From: Thermoplasmata archaeon
Lineage (GTDB): Archaea > Thermoplasmatota > E2 > DHVEG-1 > B8-G13
Assembly (NCBI GenBank): GCA_003649745.1
Contig: QMST01000005.1
Span: 1 to 11,665 of the forward strand
Length of the DNA: 11,665 nt
Direction of reading: 5' to 3'
Below are positions 6,768 to 11,665 of the stretch, in pieces. The translations under genes and the position numbers were made by a program. Below the pieces are notes generated by a model. It did no database searches. It was given only the letters and a program-made list of their open reading frames with translations, and was not told where the DNA came from. How positions within the stretch are numbered: position 1 is the stretch's first letter; every line of letters begins with the position of its first letter.

Positions 6768-8975
6768 CTAGAGGTATTGGATTTCTGTTTCTTTTCGCCC
6801 CTTCCTTGCTATCCCACTGCCTAATTCCTCAGATATTCTCTGGTAATATTTCACCATGTCAGGTGTTAAAGATGCTCTAACACTTTTCATTGCTTCTTCA
6901 AAATGTCTTTTTTCAACTATTTTTGCATCAATGTTTTCTCTTAATGCCAACATTCCAGCCTCTTTACATAAAGCCTCGATGTCTGCACCAGAATACCCCC
7001 CCGTTATATCTGCTAGTTCCTCTAAATTAACATCTTTTGCAAGGGGCATGTCTCGAGTGTGAATTTTGAAAATTTCTAACCTAGCTTTTTTATCAGGTGC
7101 TGGTATCAAAATCAGCCTGTCAAATCTACCAGGTCTTAGTAGACCAGGGTCAAGTATATCTGGCCTATTTGTTGCCCCTATCACTACTACTCCCTCCATG
7201 CTTTCTAAGCCGTCTATGCTTGTAAGCAATTGATTAACTATACTCTCCATTACATGAGAATCCCCATATAACCCTCTTCTTGGTGCTATCGCATCCAGCT
7301 CATCCAGAAACACAATAGAAGGGGCAGCCTGCCGTGCCTTTCGGAATAACTCTCTTACTGCCTTCTCAGATTCACCAACCCATTTGCTCAATACCTCAGG
7401 TCCTTTTATCGAAAGGAAGTTGGCATTGGATTCATTTGCAACAGCTTTTGCAAGTAATGTTTTACCAGTGCCAGGTGGACCGTATAGTAATATTCCTCTA
7501 GGAGGTTTTATACCCATTCTCTTAAACGCCTCTGGGTGTGTCAATGGCCATTCTACAGCCTCTCTCAGGTTTTGCTTGACATCCTCAAGACCACCGATAT
7601 CCTCCCAGGTTACTTTTGGCATCTCTATAACAAATTCTCTTAATGCAGAGGGTTCTATCATTTTAAGAGCTTCTTTAAAGTCCTCCATTGTTACCTCCAT
7701 TTTTTCAAGAACCTCTGTTGGTATAGGTTTTTCTAGATCAATCTCTGGTAAATACCTTCGTAATGCGTTCATAGCTGCTTCCCTTGCCAATGCAGCTAGA
7801 TCAGCACCTACAAAACCATAGGTTACATCTGCTAAGTACTCTATGTCAAAATCTTTGCTCTTTGGCATACTTCTAGTATGAATCTGTAAAATCTCTTTTC
7901 TCCCCTCCCTATCAGGCACTCCAATTCTTATCTCCCTATCAAATCTACCAGGCCTTCTCAGCGCAGGATCAAGCATATCAGGCAGGTTGGTAGCACCAAT
8001 CACAATAACTTTACCGCGACCCTTAAGCCCATCCATCAATGTAAGAAGCTGAGACACAACCCTTCTCTCAACCTCACCATGAACCTCACTTCTCTTTGGA
8101 GCTATAGCATCTATTTCATCTATAAATATTATAGATGGTGCGTTTTTTTCAGCCTCATCAAAAATTCTACGAAGGTTTTCTTCACTCTGACCGTAGAATT
8201 TACTCATTATCTCTGGACCATTTATAGTATAAAAATTAGCCCCAGACTCATTTGCAACAGCTTTAGCAATCAATGTCTTACCAGTGCCAGGTGGACCATG
8301 AAGCAAAACCCCCTTCGGCGGGTCTATACCAAGACGATCAAACAACTCAGGATGTTTCAAAGGCAACTCTATCATTTCTCTAACCTTTTGCAACTCCTCA
8401 TGAAGACCACCGATATCCTCATAGCTAACCTGAGGGCCCTCTACCTCACTTATGCGTACAGCCTCCTCTTTTACCTTGAAAACAGTGTCCTCATTTACAG
8501 AAACAACCCCACCAGGGACTGTACTCACAACAATAAATGGCAAGGCACTACCAAATAAGGCAATACCAGGTATAATAACAGTATCACCTTTTGTCAGAGG
8601 TCTCCTTAGGAGCCCTTTTCTAATCAAAGCATCTATCCCCCGGCCGAATTGAATCTGCTGCCCCTCTGATATCAAAGGAGCCAGTGTAATCTGCTTTGCA
8701 TCTCTAACAACGCCCTTTCTAACCTTTACCCTATCACCCAAGGTAACATCGGCGTTTTTTCTAGTCAAATTATCAATTCTTATAATTTTTTTACCCTCAT
8801 CATTTGGATGAGCTCTCCAAACAATAGCAGCTGTGGTCTTGTTACCCTCTATCTCTATAACATCACCTATAGAAAGATCCAACAGGATTCTCGTTTCATT
8901 GTCAATTCTTGCTCTCCCATAACCCACATCCTGCTGGAAAGCCTCCGCCACCTTAAGAATAACTTCTTCAACCAT
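6768..8975 (-). CDS. cdc48 (VAT): Cdc48/VAT AAA+ unfoldase
   Basis: The 735-residue protein has full archaeal Cdc48 architecture. An N domain with a double-psi barrel and second subdomain (about 1-185) is followed by AAA domains D1 and D2. Walker A GPPGTGKT occurs at about 227-234 and 499-506. Walker B is [12 protein letters not shown] in D1 and [12 protein letters not shown] in D2. Both arginine-finger blocks ([20 protein letters not shown]) are intact. Pore loops are KFYG (D1) and KWVG (D2), consistent with substrate threading. As a hexamer it unfolds proteins, probably for the 20S proteasome. The tail ends TEIQYL, with the penultimate Tyr of HbYX docking motifs but Gln in place of the hydrophobic residue. 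The start is ATG 8975, under a clear TATA promoter, with GGGGCGAG as a modest ribosome site. Confidence 0.96.
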   Translation of the reverse strand: MVEEVILKVAEAFQQDVGYGRARIDNETRILLDLSIGDVIEIEGNKTTAAIVWRAHPNDEGKKIIRIDNLTRKNADVTLGDRVKVRKGVVRDAKQITLAPLISEGQQIQFGRGIDALIRKGLLRRPLTKGDTVIIPGIALFGSALPFIVVSTVPGGVVSVNEDTVFKVKEEAVRISEVEGPQVSYEDIGGLHEELQKVREMIELPLKHPELFDRLGIDPPKGVLLHGPPGTGKTLIAKAVANESGANFYTINGPEIMSKFYGQSEENLRRIFDEAEKNAPSIIFIDEIDAIAPKRSEVHGEVERRVVSQLLTLMDGLKGRGKVIVIGATNLPDMLDPALRRPGRFDREIRIGVPDREGRKEILQIHTRSMPKSKDFDIEYLADVTYGFVGADLAALAREAAMNALRRYLPEIDLEKPIPTEVLEKMEVTMEDFKEALKMIEPSALREFVIEMPKVTWEDIGGLEDVKQNLREAVEWPLTHPEAFKRMGIKPPRGILLYGPPGTGKTLLAKAVANESNANFLSIKGPEVLSKWVGESEKAVRELFRKARQAAPSIVFLDELDAIAPRRGLYGDSHVMESIVNQLLTSIDGLESMEGVVVIGATNRPDILDPGLLRPGRFDRLILIPAPDKKARLEIFKIHTRDMPLAKDVNLEELADITGGYSGADIEALCKEAGMLALRENIDAKIVEKRHFEEAMKSVRASLTPDMVKYYQRISEELGSGIARKGRKETEIQYL

Positions 8976-9036
8976 AAAACAATCTCGCCCCTTTTTAACT
9001 ATTAACTAATACCTAAAAGAATGTTGTATAAACCTC

Positions 9037-9046
9037 TTATATATAA
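9037..9046 (-). promoter_or_regulatory. TATA box of cdc48
   Basis: On the minus strand TTATATATAA is preceded by purine-rich AAAAGG as a likely BRE. A start about 25 bases downstream leaves a leader of roughly 38 bases before ATG 8975. It is one of the best TATA matches in the window, in keeping with a strongly expressed chaperone gene. Confidence 0.65.
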
Positions 9047-9100
9047 CCTTTTCTCAATAATACCTTTTACCCCTCCCAAAAAATTATTATGTAAAAATAT

Positions 9101-9108
9101 TTTAAATA
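9101..9108 (+). promoter_or_regulatory. TATA box of the OB-fold/TctA operon
   Basis: TTTAAATA lies 68-75 bases before ATG 9176. With a start near 9133 the leader would carry the G-run at 9157-9163. This promoter is divergent from that of cdc48, and the 200-base gap 8976-9175 holds nothing else that I can identify. Confidence 0.4.
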
Positions 9109-9175
9109 TGAATTATATTATTACTCTTTAAAAAACAATGTATAAGACTATTAGAAGAGGGGGCGAACAAACAAA

Positions 9176-9838
9176 ATGGATGCAAGACCTCTTTCTATCC
9201 TTTTTTCAGTCATAGGCATATTTGCTCTATTTCTTCTATCATTATTAGCAGAACCAATCCATATAAATCTTTCAGAGATAAACAAATACAATGGAAGAGA
9301 GGTAATCATACAGGGAATAGTAGTGGATAAACAAGAAACAAGATATGGAAATACCATATTAACCCTAGCAGAAAACCACTCTATACAAACAGGCTATACT
9401 GTAAAGGTTTTTATAGAAGGGCAGCCAGAAGAGATAGAATATGGGGACAAAATTATGTTACAAGGAGAGGTACATAGATACCAAGGAGAAATTGAGATAT
9501 ATGTGAGCGATATCAGACAGATAAAAACAATGGAAAAATGGAACAACCACTCGATTCCCTTGAGAGAGATAGCAAAGAAACCATGGGAATATAAGGGAAT
9601 TAATCTAAAGATTTTATGTAGGATAGAAAAGATATATCATACATATATTGTTTTAAAGGACATCAGAGAAGATCAAAAAATCATCTTGTTTTGCAATACA
9701 GAAAATATAACTGAAACCCTTAGAGAAAACGAGATTGTAAATGTTGAAGCCATGTTGAGATACAATCCAAAGGATTTCAGCTACTTTTTAGAAGAACCAT
9801 TAGGATACAGAGTTGAGATAATGGAGGTAGAAGAATAG
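9176..9838 (+). CDS. Membrane-anchored protein with two predicted OB folds (220 aa)
   Basis: An N-terminal hydrophobic helix (about 6-25, PLSILFSVIGIFALFLLSLL) is followed by two beta-rich units. The first (about 34-116) has the five-strand OB pattern: REVIIQGIVVDKQ, NTILTLAE, VKVFIEG, DKIMLQGEVHRYQGEIEIYVSDIRQI. The second (about 127-215) repeats it more weakly: INLKILCRIEKIY, TYIVLKDIR, KIILFCN, EIVNVEAMLRY. The fold is inferred from this pattern; I know no named family with confidence. The anchor could be a signal anchor or an uncleaved signal peptide, with the OB units probably outside the membrane. The stop TAG shares a base with the GTG of the next gene, and GGAGGT at 9823-9828 serves it, so the two are translationally coupled. 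Confidence 0.75.
   Translation: MDARPLSILFSVIGIFALFLLSLLAEPIHINLSEINKYNGREVIIQGIVVDKQETRYGNTILTLAENHSIQTGYTVKVFIEGQPEEIEYGDKIMLQGEVHRYQGEIEIYVSDIRQIKTMEKWNNHSIPLREIAKKPWEYKGINLKILCRIEKIYHTYIVLKDIREDQKIILFCNTENITETLRENEIVNVEAMLRYNPKDFSYFLEEPLGYRVEIMEVEE
9823..9828 (+). promoter_or_regulatory. Shine-Dalgarno for the TctA-type gene
   Basis: GGAGGT nine bases before GTG 9838 supports a GTG start overlapping the upstream stop codon by one base. Confidence 0.6.
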
Positions 9839-10092
9839 TGGACCTCTTTTTTATATCTTTTTTAGTTGTTCTCTCTACTTGTGGTGCTTTTCTAGGTTGT
9901 CTAACAGGACTGGTGCCGGGTCTTCATGTCAACAACATTGCACTAATACTATTATCCCTATCCTCTTTTATCATTTCACTGTTTGTTTTTCTTGGCGAAA
10001 ACAATGCTTTACTTTTAATAGCAGCGTTTATCACCTCTGTAGCCCTAGCACATACCTTTGTCAACATTCTACCAGCCACTTTTATTCAGTAG
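9838..10092 (+). pseudogene. TctA/DUF112-type membrane protein, truncated by an insertion sequence
   Basis: Only 84 codons remain of what should be a multi-pass membrane protein of several hundred residues. The visible part holds the family start: a first helix (FFISFLVVLSTCGAFLG), the motif LTGLVPGLHVNNIA, further hydrophobic helices, and AHTFVNILPATFI. In TctA/DUF112 proteins, and particularly the archaeal branch, this last motif normally continues into a Gly-Ala-Pro stretch. Here it runs into CAG and a TAG stop at 10090-10092, exactly where unrelated DNA of the transposase unit begins. The remainder should lie past the far IS end, outside the window. The gene shares a transcript with the OB-fold gene. 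Its substrate is unknown; family members with binding-protein partners import tricarboxylates, but none is present here. Confidence 0.72.
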
Positions 10093-11665
10093 TTCCGAAA
10101 GTAGTCTTTGAATTGGATGTAGATGCTATTTAAAAGATTTTTTAAAAGACTTTTAGCAGCTGAATATAGAGAGTTTTGGTAAAAATAGGGTGTTTGAGGA
10201 GAGAGAATAGAGGAATCTTCTATGTTTTACTCTGGCTATAATTGTATTAAATCGGTTAAAAACAGCATCTTTGTTTATCCTCCTGGGTCTATGTTTTTGA
10301 GCATCTCTCCAAAATATTTTGATCTCAGGATATGGTTTTCTCCTATGAGTCCATATAGGTGTAGCCATATGAGTATGTCTGCTAGTATCCATAGGTTGTA
10401 GAGTAGTACTGAGAACATGAAGTAGAATAGTCTGATTTTGTAGTTTTTTGATGTTGTTTTTGGTCTAAAGGAGTGTTTCTTTACCCTGTAGCTTGTTTCT
10501 ATTCCCCATCTTTTTGAGTATAGTTGGAATAGTCGGTCTATGATTTTTGTATCGTTTTCTGAGAATGATATGTTGGTGGCGAATACTCTTTTTTCACCAT
10601 CTTTCTCATCTATTACTAGGTTGAATGACGTGTTTTTCATTTTGAAGTTTTTTACTATGGATGGTGTTGGCATTACATCCATGGTTCTTCTTATTGCATA
10701 GTTCATGTGCCCTGGCATCAACCATTTTATGCCATGTCGGTTTAGTGTTGCTATTGATTTTGAGTCGAAGAATCCTCTGTCTAGGTAGATTTTGTTTATC
10801 TTTATTCTTTTTGTGGCATAGTTTAGCAGTTTGCCTAGTGTTTTATCTTTTGTGTCTAGTCCGCTGACTGGTATGGCTAGTAGTGTGAATCTTTTGCCAG
10901 ATTCTACTATGTTTATGGTTGCGAACCTGTAGCATCTATCTGTTCCTCTGTCTGGTTGCATTCCTACAACCATTGGTGCTTTTCTGTTTCCGTAGAAATG
11001 CCAGTTTGTGAAATCAATTGCGCAGTCCACTGGTTTTCTTGGGTCTATGATGTTTGCTCTTCTTGCCATTTCCCAGATGATTTCGAAAAGGGTTATGAAC
11101 ATTTTTTGCAGCTCTGCGATATTTGAGTATTTTTTGAGATGGTAGAGTAGTGTGTCGCCATCTGGGCTAGAACCTCGTTCTATCCTGAATGTTTTGCTTC
11201 CATTTTCTGCGAAATCCTGATGCAAAGCTAGGTGTACAATCAGGTCTATGAACTGGTTTTTAGTATAGATTGTATTTGGTTTTAGATATAGGTTGATAAA
11301 AGGAGATAGGCGCTTTTTGAAAACCTTGCAGATCTCCCTTGTTGTTTTGTTTTTCTGTAGGAACTGATTTCGCTCTTTGGTTTCTCTCCTGGGTTTTTCT
11401 GGTTCAAAGATTTTTATATCAAAGATTATCCCGAATTTTTCTGAAACCTCTGCTATTTTATTGGCTGTGAAATCTAGCAGCTCCTTTGTTTTGTCATCTA
11501 GTATGTGGTTGATGAAGTAGCTTATTGTTGTCTGATCTGGTGTTTTGCTGAAACCTAGTTTGAACTTTTCCTTTGGATGTCGTTTTAGATGTCTTACAAG
11601 TTGTGTCTGAAACCTTATGCCTTTTAATTTCTGGAATAGAATAAGTTTTATGAGTGATTCATAGG
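10087..11665 (-). mobile_element. IS4-superfamily insertion sequence (right end outside)
   Basis: The element is placed from the break in the TctA-type gene to the window edge. Its near end carries a short direct repeat AGTAGT (10088-10093 and 10100-10105) around TCCGAA. The 182 bases between the break and the transposase stop codon hold no gene. They include TTTAAAAGA in two copies and the palindrome AAAAGACTTTT (10144-10154). The exact left boundary is uncertain by a few bases, and inverted repeats or target duplication cannot be checked without the other end. Confidence 0.7.
10275..11665 (-). CDS. IS4-superfamily DDE transposase (5' partial)
   Basis: The frame is open on the minus strand from the right edge to TAA at 10275-10277, at least 462 codons. 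A TTG at 11225 is not the start: upstream codons continue as a coherent protein (including SYFINHILDDKTKELL and KPRRETKERNQFLQK). Catalytic residues are Asp in AIDFTNW (11013-11015), Asp in YLDRGFF (10779-10781) and Glu in RWGIETSYR (10497-10499). The segment YSKRWGIETSYRVKK satisfies the Y(2)R(3)E(6)K signature of IS4-type enzymes. The N-terminal part resembles the helical domain before the catalytic core in ISH3-like archaeal elements, which is a tentative subgroup. The gene lies opposite in orientation to the TctA-type gene that it interrupts, and no internal stop is seen, so it may still be active. Confidence 0.88.
   Translation of the reverse strand, partial: YESLIKLILFQKLKGIRFQTQLVRHLKRHPKEKFKLGFSKTPDQTTISYFINHILDDKTKELLDFTANKIAEVSEKFGIIFDIKIFEPEKPRRETKERNQFLQKNKTTREICKVFKKRLSPFINLYLKPNTIYTKNQFIDLIVHLALHQDFAENGSKTFRIERGSSPDGDTLLYHLKKYSNIAELQKMFITLFEIIWEMARRANIIDPRKPVDCAIDFTNWHFYGNRKAPMVVGMQPDRGTDRCYRFATINIVESGKRFTLLAIPVSGLDTKDKTLGKLLNYATKRIKINKIYLDRGFFDSKSIATLNRHGIKWLMPGHMNYAIRRTMDVMPTPSIVKNFKMKNTSFNLVIDEKDGEKRVFATNISFSENDTKIIDRLFQLYSKRWGIETSYRVKKHSFRPKTTSKNYKIRLFYFMFSVLLYNLWILADILIWLHLYGLIGENHILRSKYFGEMLKNIDPGG

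Noticed and set aside
8079..8558. A 159-codon plus-strand frame opposite cdc48
   Set aside because: It lies fully antisense to the conserved AAA D1 domain, with no promoter or ribosome site and no family resemblance.
10153..10392. A 79-codon minus-strand frame overlapping the transposase 3' end
   Set aside because: It is out of frame with the transposase core, lacks family motifs, and most of it overlaps the conserved C-terminal codons.
1..11665. CRISPR array, rRNA or tRNA genes, toxin-antitoxin or restriction genes
   Set aside because: I saw no regularly spaced repeats, no cloverleaf sequences and no proteins of those families on either strand.

Overview
The window looks like an AT-rich archaeal chromosome, most likely euryarchaeal. 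It carries an Orc1/Cdc6 initiator, a VAT/Cdc48 double-AAA ATPase of full archaeal length, a single-domain PRC-barrel protein, TATA-box promoters placed about 25 bases before likely transcript starts, and mixed leaderless and Shine-Dalgarno-led genes. A Thermoplasmata-like or Thermococci-like relative fits the protein sequences, but I cannot fix the lineage from the sequence alone.

Layout. Bases 2-1789 hold the 3' part of a large secreted, C-terminally anchored Ntn hydrolase of the C69/secernin type. Bases 1869-2593 hold a tight two-gene unit: a winged-helix regulator and a small beta-barrel protein. Bases 2661-4858 hold a MacB/LolCDE-type ABC transporter (ATPase plus FtsX-type permease, with stop and start codons overlapping). 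This unit converges on orc1/cdc6, which runs leftward from 6142 to 4862 with only three bases between the stop codons. Upstream of orc1, 6143-6432 has the architecture of a replication origin: two origin-recognition-box (ORB) elements in inverted orientation flank a stretch that is about 82% A+T. Beyond it, on the minus strand, lie a PRC-barrel gene (6433-6681) and cdc48 (6768-8975).

From 9176 rightward there is a membrane-anchored protein with two apparent OB folds, overlapping by one base a TctA/DUF112-type membrane protein gene. That gene is cut after 84 codons, in the middle of a conserved family motif, by an insertion sequence. The IS carries an IS4-superfamily DDE transposase on the minus strand. 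Its reading frame is open from 10275 through the right edge of the window, so both the transposase N-terminus and the far IS end are outside.

How the parts relate. The central block (orc1, origin, PRC barrel, cdc48) groups initiation, possible division control and protein unfolding around one origin. The left block is regulation plus envelope transport. The right block is a disrupted membrane operon. The most notable element is the origin, whose two ORB copies I identified by direct comparison (18 of 22 positions identical).
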